Shown here: positions 1 to 7,107 of the stretch, piece after piece
Layout: each line of letters starts with the position of its first letter
Numbering within the stretch: position 1 is the first letter of the stretch
DNA from: Firmicutes bacterium UBA5493
Lineage (GTDB): Bacteria > Bacillota > Limnochordia > Darwinibacteriales > Darwinibacteriaceae
Assembly (NCBI GenBank): GCA_002424045.1
Contig: DIPH01000031.1
Coordinates: 1-18,292, forward strand
Direction: 5' to 3'
Length of the DNA: 18,292 bases
The notes under the pieces: generated by a model
What the model saw: only the letters and a program-made list of their open reading frames with translations
Database searches by the model: none
What the model was told of the DNA's origin: nothing
Made by a program: the position numbers and the translations under genes

Positions 1-1
1 G

Positions 2-220
2 TGCACTCGCTTTAACGCTTACGTGGGATGCGAGGCAGCTGTGATCGATGCCAATGATTTAGGCGTGAACATATTAGGAGTGTCAGGTCCTGAAGTAGAT
101 ATACCTTTGCTTGAAAGACTACTTAGAGATAATCCTTTGGGGCAATCCTCAGAGCGGACTCCCATCGGCATCATTCGTCAAGCTGAAGAGGTGGCACTCG
201 TGGGCCATGCTTCGGAGTGA
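2..220 (+). CDS. C-terminal end of a probable coenzyme F420-0:L-glutamate ligase-like protein (5' truncated)
   Basis: The frame is open from the left edge and ends at TGA 218-220, leaving 72 residues. The first in-frame GTG (base 23) is unlikely to be the real start, because conserved-looking sequence (CTRFNAYVGCEAA) continues upstream of it. The segments VIDANDLGVNILGVS and DNPLGQSSERTPIGIIR resemble, from memory, the C-terminal part of CofE-like F420-0:gamma-glutamyl ligase homologues that are common in clostridia, including those in organisms without F420. The catalytic domain is outside the window, so the activity cannot be judged. The identification rests on a short tail; another ligase-like family is possible. 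Confidence 0.5.
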   Translation, partial: CTRFNAYVGCEAAVIDANDLGVNILGVSGPEVDIPLLERLLRDNPLGQSSERTPIGIIRQAEEVALVGHASE

Positions 221-326
221 GGCGGCAGTAATAGCGTTTCCTCGTGAATGCCTTGCTTGTTGTTGAGACAGGTCTATTACGCCTATCATTTTTTCTTATC
301 AACCCCTATGAGCTTGGAGTGAGACA

Positions 327-1223
327 ATGGCTAGGACCAAAACCTATTCGTTTGGTGCTTCAAAGCGGGAGGCACATGATGCCACTGAATTCTACGATCG
401 CAACCTTTATGGAGGCGATCTATCTTCCGTTTTTGCTCAGATGGACTCCATTGTCGCCGAACAAACGACCAAGACTGTTATGAACAAACCCCGAGAGGAA
501 TGGACCAATCGCATCTTCAATCACACCTCAGAGGACATGATGCATGTTCCCAATAACGCTGTCGGGCTAGCCTTTACATCACCACCATACAATGTTGGTA
601 AGGACTTTGATGAGGATCTAGGGCTAGCAGAGTACCTTACTTTGATTACGCAGGTTGCGGCCGAAGTCTATCGGGTTTTGACACCGGGGGGCCGTTATGT
701 CATCAATCTTGCCAATCTCGGCCGAAAACCCTACATACCCTTGCACTCCTACTTTTATGCCATTCATTCAGCTCTGGGCTTTCAAACCGCAGGTGAAATC
801 ATCTGGCAAAAGGGAAAAGGGATGAATGGAAGTTGTGCCTGGGGCTCTTGGATGTCGGCTAAGTCACCGAGATTGCGCGACATACATGAGTATCTTTTGG
901 TCTTTGCCAAAGAGGATTTCAGCCGTCCAGACAAGGGAACATCGAATATTTCTAAGGAAGAATTCATGAGCGGCACCTTATCGGTATGGAATATTCCGCC
1001 TGAATCAGCGAAGAAAGTGGGACATCCTGCCCCCTTTCCGTTGGAACTAGCGGATCGGGTCATCAGGCTTTTTTCCTATGAGGATGATGTGATTCTCGAT
1101 CCCTTTTGCGGTTCCGGTACAACTTGTTTGGCCGCTTCTTTGAGTGGACGAGCCTATGTTGGATATGATGTAGTACCTGAATACTGTGATTTAGCCAGAA
1201 AAAGAATAGAGACTAGAACGTGA
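327..1223 (+). CDS. Beta-class DNA methyltransferase (N4-cytosine or N6-adenine), orphan
   Basis: 298 residues. Catalytic motif IV is S85-P-P-Y88 inside TSPPYNVGK. The AdoMet-binding motif I (DPFCGSGTT, about residues 258-266) lies near the C terminus, followed by the AYVGYDVVPEYCDLARKRI segment. The order IV - target-recognition region - I defines the beta class. SPPY is most often seen in N4-cytosine enzymes, but N6-adenine activity cannot be excluded. The stretch at about 90-250 should contain the recognition domain. The start is ATG 327 with GGAGTGAG at 316-323. No restriction endonuclease or specificity gene lies nearby: the left neighbour is a ligase-like gene and the right one a transporter that starts 4 bases after the stop. 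It is therefore probably solitary and regulatory, or protective against a distant nuclease. Confidence 0.88.
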   Translation: MARTKTYSFGASKREAHDATEFYDRNLYGGDLSSVFAQMDSIVAEQTTKTVMNKPREEWTNRIFNHTSEDMMHVPNNAVGLAFTSPPYNVGKDFDEDLGLAEYLTLITQVAAEVYRVLTPGGRYVINLANLGRKPYIPLHSYFYAIHSALGFQTAGEIIWQKGKGMNGSCAWGSWMSAKSPRLRDIHEYLLVFAKEDFSRPDKGTSNISKEEFMSGTLSVWNIPPESAKKVGHPAPFPLELADRVIRLFSYEDDVILDPFCGSGTTCLAASLSGRAYVGYDVVPEYCDLARKRIETRT

Positions 1224-1227
1224 GGTA

Positions 1228-2199
1228 ATGAACGAGGTGCAAGATAACATTTGGACCAACAAGTACTTTGTAGCATTGATGGCAATTATCGCTTGTATCT
1301 TATGGGGCAGTGCTTTTCCTGTCTTAAAAATTACGTATGCCGAATTACAGATTGGACCCTCGGACATATCTGCACGCATGTTAATTGCTGGGGCGCGCTT
1401 CTTCCTGGCTGGCCTTATGGTTTTCGCAGTTCACAAAGTAATGTTACGTCATCCAGTTAAGGTTGCGAGGACGAACCTATTGCCGTTATTTCTGTTGGGA
1501 TTGGCTCAGACTGGTTTGCAGTATTATTTTTTTTACAACGGAGTGGCTGCTGTAAGTGGAATCAAGAGCGCCATCCTTAACTCTGTGGGCAATTTCTTTG
1601 TCGTCATTTTTGCTCACTTTATCTACACAAATGATCGCCTCAATGTGGGAAAAGTCCTAGGTTTACTGGCTGGATTTGGCGGTATCATACTGGTCAATTG
1701 GCAACCTAATACCTCCGTAGGTTGGGAGTTTAGCTTGCGCGGTGAGGGCTTTCTCATGTTGGCTGGAGTGACAACCACTATAGGGACTTTCTGGGCAAAA
1801 CATCTGGGCAAGACGCTGAGCCCGATTGTGATCAATGCCTACCAACTTACATTGGGGTCCTTGTTGCTTCTGGTGCTTGGCATCCCAGCACTTCGAAGTG
1901 GAGGCTTAACCCCAACGCCTTTATTCTGGGTTCTGTTAGTGTACTCAGCGTTTTTATCTGCTGCTGCGTTTTCTATCTGGTACATTTTGCTGAAGCACAA
2001 TAAAGCCGGCGAGGTAACCATCTATCGGTTTGTGATCCCTATTTCTGGTGCCATTTTATCAGCAATCTTATTGCCAGAAGAGCGCTTAACCATTTCTATA
2101 GTGGCTGCTTTGATTCTTGTGGTAGGAGGAATTTGTGCTGTAAATTACTGGCAGCAGATCGATGATAAGGGGCGCAAACGTTTGGGCCCAGGTCGATAA
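1228..2199 (+). CDS. EamA-domain (DMT superfamily) transporter
   Basis: 323 residues, almost entirely hydrophobic, with about ten predicted membrane helices arranged as two EamA repeats. The N-terminal helix contains ACILWGSAFPVLKITY, the typical W-G-S/T-x-F-P/x signature of the drug/metabolite transporter superfamily. The second half contains LSAAAFSIWYILLKHNKAGEVTIYRFVIPISGAILSA split over two helices, also typical. The likely role is export of a metabolite or amino acid through the cytoplasmic membrane; the substrate cannot be read from sequence. ATG 1228 follows the methyltransferase stop by 4 bases and its Shine-Dalgarno (GTGAGGT) overlaps that stop, so the two genes are probably translationally coupled. 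Transcription ends at the hairpin 2223-2254. The tail after the last helix is short and basic (DDKGRKRLGPGR). Confidence 0.9.
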   Translation: MNEVQDNIWTNKYFVALMAIIACILWGSAFPVLKITYAELQIGPSDISARMLIAGARFFLAGLMVFAVHKVMLRHPVKVARTNLLPLFLLGLAQTGLQYYFFYNGVAAVSGIKSAILNSVGNFFVVIFAHFIYTNDRLNVGKVLGLLAGFGGIILVNWQPNTSVGWEFSLRGEGFLMLAGVTTTIGTFWAKHLGKTLSPIVINAYQLTLGSLLLLVLGIPALRSGGLTPTPLFWVLLVYSAFLSAAAFSIWYILLKHNKAGEVTIYRFVIPISGAILSAILLPEERLTISIVAALILVVGGICAVNYWQQIDDKGRKRLGPGR

Positions 2200-2222
2200 C
2201 TAAGGTTCTGGCTACTTTACTT

Positions 2223-2254
2223 GCCTCTCATGCGAAAGTATGAGAGGCTTTTTT
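2223..2254 (+). terminator. Strong Rho-independent terminator
   Basis: The arms GCCTCTCATGC and GTATGAGAGGC pair over 11 bp (one G-T) around a GAAA tetraloop, followed by six T. The hairpin closes the methyltransferase-transporter unit. A start codon can be read inside its right arm (ATG 2240), but it is not the start of the next gene. Confidence 0.92.
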
Positions 2255-2283
2255 GGGAAATCGCCCGATAGGATGATGATGTT

Positions 2284-2310
2284 TTGCCTCTCTCCGCTTA
2301 TGCTTATTAT
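2284..2310 (+). promoter_or_regulatory. Weak candidate promoter for the surface lipoprotein gene
   Basis: TTGCCT (2284-2289) and TATTAT (2305-2310) are separated by 15 bases, slightly short for a housekeeping promoter. They lie in the only gap between the preceding terminator and the lipoprotein start, so some promoter must be near here, but the match is modest. Confidence 0.3.
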
Positions 2311-2338
2311 TAAAGATATGGGAAGGGGAGACGTTGGC

Positions 2339-3685
2339 ATGAACGAAAAATCAAGATTGCTTCATTTATTCGCGGGACTGATCATAATCGTGTCTCTATT
2401 GTCCGGTTGTGTTGGTGGAGGTGGAGGGAGTGATTTTTACTCCATCTCAGGTACAGTCGTGGACGATGAAGGTACCGCAATAGATGGTGTTCAGATTGTG
2501 GTTACGGGTGGGAAGAGCAGCTCAACTGGGACGGCGAATGGTGGAAAATTTGCCCTGACAAATTTGGCCGGCATTTGTTTGTTGACTCCAAGTTTAGATG
2601 GCTATGATTTTGAACCCAAGAGTATTGAAGTCTCTAAGACCAACACCAATGTACGATTTGTGGGGACACCGGAATCCCCCGAGTTATATGCTCTCACTGT
2701 AGAAAATGGAACCGGAGGGGGCGAGTATACAGAGGGTGCTATTGTGTCTATCAGTGCCAATGCACCAACAGAGTCGGGACAAGTTTTTGATCTGTGGACG
2801 ACGTCAGGTGGGGGGAGCTTCGCTGATGAAAAGTCCGAAAGTACTAGTTTTACCATGCCTAAGGGAGCGGTTATAGTAACGGCAAGCTATCGAGACGCCA
2901 TGATGGAGGATTATTTTGAGTTTGACGGTGCCACTGGCACAATCACGAAATACCAGAAAACGGGTAAGTACGAAAACCTGGACGAAGAGCTCGATCCCGT
3001 GATCCCTTCTAGTATACATGGGAAGTCAGTGACAACAGTTGGCGAAAACGCATTCCGAGATGTCCAGATTACCAGTGTAGTTATACCTGAAGGGATAACG
3101 ACCATAGAACCTTGGGCTTTTAACAACAATCTCTTAGAGGCTGTTGGCATACCTGAAAGTGTTACGACAATTGGTGAGTATGCGTTTTGTGCGAATAAAT
3201 TGACGACTATAAGCATTCCGGACGGAATAACACATATCGCAAACGGAGTTTTCTGGCTCAACGAGCTTGCCAGTGTGACGATACCCACCAGTGTAACCCA
3301 TATTGGCGACACTGCCTTTGAGGACAATTTGCTGGCAAGCGTAGTGTTCCCGACTAGCGTCACGCATATTGGCAGCTCCGCGTTTGGTTCAAATAGTCTC
3401 ACCTCGCTAGAAATCCCGGCTAGTGTACATAATATTGGTCGTGGAGCCTTTGACGATAACCAGGGCCTTGTCACTCTAGTAATACCCGATAATGTGTTCA
3501 TTGATGGGCATGCCTTTTACCAGAATTCTCTTCTGATAACGACCATCACTATCGGTTCTGGAGTCACCCTAGGTGAGAATTTACTTGGTGAGGGTGATAG
3601 CTTTAAAGATGCATATGACGATATAGGCGGCGGTGAAGGAATGTACGAGAAAGAAGGCTCCATTTGGGTTAAGCGGGTGCGCTAA
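2339..3685 (+). CDS. BspA-like leucine-rich-repeat surface lipoprotein
   Basis: 448 residues from ATG 2339, which is preceded by GGAAGGGGAG (2321-2330). The frame is open further upstream, but those codons run into the terminator. Residues 1-24 are a lipoprotein signal with lipobox LLSG-C24, followed by a Gly linker. About 33-105 resembles a carboxypeptidase regulatory-like beta-sandwich (YSISGTVVDDEGTAIDGVQI). About 110-180 resembles a divergent InlB B-repeat (LWTTSGGG, MPKGAVIVTASY). From about 195 onward there are BspA/TpLRR-type (LRR_5) repeats of about 22 residues of the form LASVTIPTSVTHIGDTAFEDNL. It should be anchored to a membrane and exposed, binding a protein or glycan. It may head a unit with the following membrane proteins, since no terminator is seen before 5936. 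Confidence 0.85.
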   Translation: MNEKSRLLHLFAGLIIIVSLLSGCVGGGGGSDFYSISGTVVDDEGTAIDGVQIVVTGGKSSSTGTANGGKFALTNLAGICLLTPSLDGYDFEPKSIEVSKTNTNVRFVGTPESPELYALTVENGTGGGEYTEGAIVSISANAPTESGQVFDLWTTSGGGSFADEKSESTSFTMPKGAVIVTASYRDAMMEDYFEFDGATGTITKYQKTGKYENLDEELDPVIPSSIHGKSVTTVGENAFRDVQITSVVIPEGITTIEPWAFNNNLLEAVGIPESVTTIGEYAFCANKLTTISIPDGITHIANGVFWLNELASVTIPTSVTHIGDTAFEDNLLASVVFPTSVTHIGSSAFGSNSLTSLEIPASVHNIGRGAFDDNQGLVTLVIPDNVFIDGHAFYQNSLLITTITIGSGVTLGENLLGEGDSFKDAYDDIGGGEGMYEKEGSIWVKRVR

Positions 3686-3732
3686 ATAACGTAGTAGCTC
3701 TCCGTTTCCCAGCTTGAAGAAAGGAGGACGAA

Positions 3733-4242
3733 ATGCATTTAAGATCCATTCGCAGAAGGTACAAATGCTATGGTTTGCTCCTCGCCTTGAGTATTTTTTT
3801 CACCGTATGGTTTGATCCAAGACAGATCGGTGGGGCCAGCATTGTCTGGAGTATTCTGATCGTCCTTCTTATGGGGCTTTTCATCCGTCAAAGCCAGATG
3901 CTTCAAACCGCCAAGCTCATTTGGGACAACCGCATCTTGGTGGTTTCAGCGGCGTCCATGGATAGAGGTAGCGGAACGGCTCAAGCAATGGACGAAACGG
4001 TGTTGTCAACTTTTGGTCTGTTGAGTGCCGGTCATATCTATGAGTGGGGCCGTCGGGGTCTTTGGGGCATTCGGCTTGAGGCGATGGAGGTTGATCGGAA
4101 GAAAATGCGCCTTTCCTTTGGCAACAAGCGTCATGCGATGCGGCTCGAATTTCAGCATGGGATAAATACCAAACAAAACGTCCTGGAAGTAACAGAAAAA
4201 CTGTGGCGAGAAACCGGTGTGAAGGCTACAATCCAGGGCTAG
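3733..4242 (+). CDS. Small membrane protein of unknown function
   Basis: 169 residues. ATG 3733 has a very good Shine-Dalgarno, AAGGAGG at 3721-3727. Two hydrophobic segments lie near the N terminus (about residues 12-28 and 36-52), separated by a short loop, and are followed by a cytoplasmic-looking, basic, beta-rich domain of about 110 residues (WGIRLEAMEVDRKKMRLSF). This two-helix plus soluble-domain plan resembles PH-like or YcxB-like bacterial membrane proteins, but I see no diagnostic motif. The downstream gene starts 17 bases after its stop, so the two are probably co-transcribed. I do not recognise the family. Confidence 0.7.
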   Translation: MHLRSIRRRYKCYGLLLALSIFFTVWFDPRQIGGASIVWSILIVLLMGLFIRQSQMLQTAKLIWDNRILVVSAASMDRGSGTAQAMDETVLSTFGLLSAGHIYEWGRRGLWGIRLEAMEVDRKKMRLSFGNKRHAMRLEFQHGINTKQNVLEVTEKLWRETGVKATIQG

Positions 4243-4259
4243 TGAAGGGGAACAATCAG

Positions 4260-4712
4260 GTGACGACTGGACGAATCAATCCCGTAGTTTTCATGATCAT
4301 TGTTGCTTGCCTGCTATTTGCCACGTACAACAGTGTGACCATCCTCTTGCTTGGTTTGTGTGGCGAGACAACAATTGGAACGTTGACCAGTTACAGTAGT
4401 CGTCTAGACGACATGAGTGCGTCGGCTAATGCTTCTAGAACCGTGTCTAAGGGCTATCGTTTTACCGTAGGTGGAAAGGAATACCGTGGTCACTCCATGT
4501 ACAAGAGCGATGAAGCGTGGCCTAGCCTAAGGGAGGGGGAAAGGCGCACTGAACTCATCAGTTATCTAGGATTCTTCCCTAGGGTGAATAAACCCACCCA
4601 TATTGTGGACTTTGAAGAATTGGGAGTAGGGGGGGTATTCTTCTACATTGTTACCATTTTTGGCTCCGTGGTGTTGCTCTTTCTGCTTCAGCGGGAAGTC
4701 AGACGAGGATAG
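4260..4712 (+). CDS. DUF3592-like membrane protein
   Basis: 150 residues from GTG 4260. An earlier in-frame GTG (4203) would overlap the upstream gene by 40 bases and has no ribosome binding site, whereas AAGGGG (4245-4250) sits well placed before 4260. One hydrophobic helix is at the N terminus (about residues 7-32) and one at the C terminus (about 123-144). Between them is a soluble domain with GTLTSYSSRL, a short Ser/Ala-rich insert, YRFTVGGKEYRGHSMYKSDE and an RVNKPTHI end. This helix - beta domain - helix plan with a V-D/G-GKEY-x-G core is typical of DUF3592 proteins, whose function is unknown. It follows the small membrane protein by 17 bases. Confidence 0.65.
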   Translation: MTTGRINPVVFMIIVACLLFATYNSVTILLLGLCGETTIGTLTSYSSRLDDMSASANASRTVSKGYRFTVGGKEYRGHSMYKSDEAWPSLREGERRTELISYLGFFPRVNKPTHIVDFEELGVGGVFFYIVTIFGSVVLLFLLQREVRRG

Positions 4713-4778
4713 TCACTAGTCAAAAACAGAAGATGATAGAAACGAGCGCTGTGATCAAAAAAGTTGGGGGGAAGAGTG

Positions 4779-5936
4779 ATGCAAAGAAATTGGTTCCTGA
4801 TTGCGGTTCTTGGTGTACTGTTTTTGTTTGGTACAGTCTCAGAGGTTCACGGGCAGTCCTTTAAGCAGTGGGCCATAACAGCCTCGGCGAGTAGTGAATA
4901 TGGTAGCGGCGATTGGTCGGCTCAGCAGTCGCTGGGTGAGCCCAATTTCTACCCCAATTACGGGGACAGTACATATGCATGGGCACCTGCTTCCATGAAT
5001 GACGGTTTACAGTGGATAGAACTGGGATTTTTGGAGGCGGTCTATGTAGACTATGTGGAGATTTATGAAACCTTTAATCCAGGTGCCGTTGTTAAAATCG
5101 AATTAATCGACGAAACGGGACGCCCTCACCTTATGTGGGAAGGCACAGGGGGACGAGCTGCGACCACAGCAAGGGTCTTTTGCATCAAAAACGCCCTTGT
5201 TACAGTTCCCTGCAATAAGGTACGAGTCACCCTAGATACGGACGCTGTGGGTGGTTGGAACGAGATTGACGCGGTGAGTCTTACAGGTAGCTATGACTCT
5301 CCATGGTCCACAGTTCAGGGGAGCGCTGACGCTGTACTTCAATGGGCCAGTGGTGCTAAAGCAAGTAGTCAATACCGGGAAGACCGGTGGACTCCTGAGC
5401 ATATGACTGGACGGCCCGATGTCTACCCAAGGTATGGCGATTACGAGACAGCATGGGTAGCCAGTACAAGTGATGGTGGCCAGGAGTGGGTAGAGCTTTT
5501 CTATGACGAAGTCGTGTACGTGAAGCGCATCGATGTGTATGAAACCTGCAATCCGGGTGCCATTGTCAAAGCGGAGCTTATTGATGAAACAGGACGCACC
5601 CACGTTTTTTGGGAGGGGAGAGCTGTCGTTGCCCCCGAAGAGTCTCGTATTCTGATGATCGAAAATGCTAAAGTGGACGTGCCCGCGCGGCACATTCGAC
5701 TTGTGCTTCAAACCGATCAAGTTCCAGGTTGGAATGAAATCGACGCGGTGAGCCTCATTGGTACGCGAAGTATGGCTCGATCTCCAATGACAACGGATCC
5801 ATTTGCACAATTAGCATCCATAGTGCTCCGACTGGGAAGGGCTGTGGAAAGGGCTAAGGAACAACGGTTAGCCGATACGGGCTTTCTTCAAGAGCTAGAG
5901 CAGATCCTGGAGGATCTTTCTTCCCTACGTTACTGA
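4779..5936 (+). CDS. Secreted protein with two tandem discoidin-like (galactose-binding-fold) repeats
   Basis: 385 residues from ATG 4779 with GGGGGAAG just upstream; an upstream in-frame TTG lacks its own site. A signal peptide covers about 1-25 (VSEVHG before QSF). Two homologous repeats of about 145 residues follow (about 30-172 and 185-330). Each has ASSEY/ASSQY, a W, G-x-P-x-x-YP-x-YGD, a W-x-x-x-S segment, WIELGF/WVELFY, a YV-x-x-(I/V)-(E/D)-(I/V)-YET-x-NPGA(V/I)VK motif, ELIDETGR and GWNEIDAVSL. The fold is probably a discoidin/F5-8C-like carbohydrate-binding jelly roll. The C-terminal ~50 residues are helical and charged (VERAKEQRLADTGFLQELEQ). No enzymatic domain is seen, so a binding or cell-surface role is likely. 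It may belong to the same transcript as the preceding membrane proteins. Confidence 0.8.
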   Translation: MQRNWFLIAVLGVLFLFGTVSEVHGQSFKQWAITASASSEYGSGDWSAQQSLGEPNFYPNYGDSTYAWAPASMNDGLQWIELGFLEAVYVDYVEIYETFNPGAVVKIELIDETGRPHLMWEGTGGRAATTARVFCIKNALVTVPCNKVRVTLDTDAVGGWNEIDAVSLTGSYDSPWSTVQGSADAVLQWASGAKASSQYREDRWTPEHMTGRPDVYPRYGDYETAWVASTSDGGQEWVELFYDEVVYVKRIDVYETCNPGAIVKAELIDETGRTHVFWEGRAVVAPEESRILMIENAKVDVPARHIRLVLQTDQVPGWNEIDAVSLIGTRSMARSPMTTDPFAQLASIVLRLGRAVERAKEQRLADTGFLQELEQILEDLSSLRY

Positions 5937-6375
5937 CAAAAAATTCCCGGGTAACTTGACACATTCGTATCGCTCGCAAGAACCTTTAAGGATTGTTGGT
6001 GAGGCAGAGCGGACGAGACTGACAAGTACCGAGCGACGTGAGTGGAGAGAAAAGTTAGCCAAAAACAAGTGCGAGATAATTAACTGACACGGTTGCCTTT
6101 CAAGCGTTCTTGTTGGCGTTTCATTCGAGTTCACCGAAGGTTGAGCATGAATTAAGGAAGAACAGGTGAGATATGTGATCGAGGGTCTAGAGATCGAAAG
6201 CCCCGTTAGCGAAGACCTAGAGTCTGCCGCTGAAGAGGACGTTCTAGGTGAACGAAAACATTGAGAACTTAACAGTTGTTGTTTCCGATGAGGCCACCCA
6301 GGTGTTTGTGGGTGTGGTGGTTGATTGCAGGCAGGACTACACTTGGCTGTTGTCGGTAAATGTGAGAAGTATTAC
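5937..6375. other. Gene-poor stretch with short ORF remnants
   Basis: These 439 bases lie between the discoidin-like gene and the end of the convergent regulator gene. No full-length gene is visible. Two short frames look more protein-like than chance: 5956-6087 (TTG, 43 residues, with the charged segment EAERTRLTSTERREWREKLA) and 6166-6264. A third frame (about 6079-6168) ends ...KVEHELRKNR. They may be pieces of one decayed gene in shifted frames, but I cannot name the family. No terminator with a T run is obvious. Confidence 0.35.
6166..6264 (+). CDS. Possible 32-residue small ORF, or remnant
   Basis: GTG 6166 is preceded by AAGGAAGAA (6154-6162) and reads VRYVIEGLEIESPVSEDLES... to TGA 6262-6264. 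The product would be a short, very acidic peptide. Plausible initiation signals are the only support. It could equally be a fragment of a decayed gene in this gene-poor stretch. Confidence 0.2.
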   Translation: MRYVIEGLEIESPVSEDLESAAEEDVLGERKH

Positions 6376-7023
6376 TCATAAGAGAGTGATAGAGTCTCTA
6401 TCAAACAAAATGAGACCATCATCCCGCATTTTGGCTAGCTCTCGCGACAGAGAAGTACGTTGCACGCCGATCTTTTCTGCCAACTCTTTTTTGGTCATAT
6501 TCAGCTGGATGAGGTTAGTACATTGGCGCTGTTGTTCTTGGTGTAGGTAGCCCAAGACCCTTTCGCGAATGCTCTTTTTAGCATAATATTTAATTTTGTC
6601 CCCTAGAATAAAGGCATGATCTGAAACATGCTGTAGAAATCCTTGTAAGAACACAGGTCTTTGAGAGCACAGTTTAAACACAACTTCCCTGTGGATTTCC
6701 ATGACCACTGCGGCTGATCGTGTCGCTACGGTCAATGGGTAATAGGGGTTGGCCGAAAAAAGGATATTACCGCCTAAAGTATCTCCACCGATAAACTCTG
6801 CAACAGTCAATAAATCCCCCGACTCTGAAATGTGTTCTACCACAATTTCACCTGAGAGGATCAGCTCAAGTCTCGTACATTCTTCACCTTCGAGGTGCAA
6901 GACATTGTTTTTTTCATACCTCACAACCCGGAAGTCTCCGCGTTTCAAATATGCCCTTATTGCATCATGGGGCAATGTGTTTAGTAGAGTGGCATTCCTA
7001 ATTAGTTGACTATTTACAGACAT
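6376..7023 (-). CDS. Crp/Fnr family transcriptional regulator
   Basis: 215 residues. The N-terminal half is a cyclic-nucleotide-binding-type beta-roll (LELILSGEIVVEHI, EFIGGDTLGGNILFSANPYYPL). A long dimerisation helix follows, then a winged helix-turn-helix with TKKELAEKIGVQRTSLSREL, whose R-T-S-L-S-R-E recognition helix is typical of clostridial Crp/Fnr members. It lacks the N-terminal Cys cluster of FNR, and its Cys residues are scattered, so the effector is unknown. The start is ATG 7023, with AGGTGAG on the minus strand (7027-7033). It is divergent from the polyferredoxin gene at 7108. The inverted repeat 7037-7054 between them, just upstream of its ribosome site, suggests autoregulation and control of the neighbour. 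Confidence 0.9.
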   Translation of the reverse strand: MSVNSQLIRNATLLNTLPHDAIRAYLKRGDFRVVRYEKNNVLHLEGEECTRLELILSGEIVVEHISESGDLLTVAEFIGGDTLGGNILFSANPYYPLTVATRSAAVVMEIHREVVFKLCSQRPVFLQGFLQHVSDHAFILGDKIKYYAKKSIRERVLGYLHQEQQRQCTNLIQLNMTKKELAEKIGVQRTSLSRELAKMRDDGLILFDRDSITLL

Positions 7024-7036
7024 GGACTCACCTCAT

Positions 7037-7054
7037 GAGTTACCAAGGTAACTC
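7037..7054. promoter_or_regulatory. Perfect inverted repeat, candidate Crp/Fnr operator
   Basis: GAGTTACC-AA-GGTAACTC is two perfect 8-base arms around two bases, the size of a Crp/Fnr dimer site. Its centre (7045.5) lies 41.5 bases upstream of the predicted ferredoxin transcription start (about 7087), the classical class II activator position. On the opposite strand it covers about +5 to +22 of the regulator's own predicted transcript, where binding would repress. Confidence 0.7.
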
Positions 7055-7064
7055 CTTTTTCATC

Positions 7065-7070
7065 ATTATA
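7065..7070 (-). promoter_or_regulatory. Candidate -10 element for the Crp/Fnr gene
   Basis: TATAAT on the minus strand predicts a start near 7058, about 35 bases before the regulator ATG. The -35 region is weak (TGGATT at 7088-7093, 17-base spacer). It interleaves with the opposing ferredoxin promoter. Confidence 0.45.
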
Positions 7071-7074
7071 GCGT

Positions 7075-7080
7075 TATAAT
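7075..7080 (+). promoter_or_regulatory. -10 element of the polyferredoxin promoter
   Basis: A consensus TATAAT with no recognisable -35 hexamer (CTCCTT at the 17-base position). The -35 area is instead occupied by the inverted repeat 7037-7054, as expected for an activator-dependent promoter. Confidence 0.55.
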
Positions 7081-7107
7081 GGTGAAAAATCCATGGAGGA
7101 ATTTGTG

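Noticed and set aside
2240..2338. An extended start for the lipoprotein gene at ATG 2240
   Set aside because: It lies in the right arm of the upstream terminator, lacks a ribosome site, and would bury the clean lipoprotein signal that begins at ATG 2339.
2911..3501. A 196-codon minus-strand frame opposite the leucine-rich-repeat gene
   Set aside because: Its length follows from the repetitive codon pattern of the sense gene. It has no recognisable family, and the sense strand has clear domains and a start.
5232..5810. A 192-codon minus-strand frame opposite the discoidin-like gene
   Set aside because: It is a mirror of a repeated sense coding region. The product (many Cys, His and Thr, no motif) does not look like a protein family.
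6248..6550. A plus-strand frame crossing into the Crp/Fnr gene
   Set aside because: Its second half is antisense to the well-supported regulator. The first 43 codons have no motif and a poor ribosome site.
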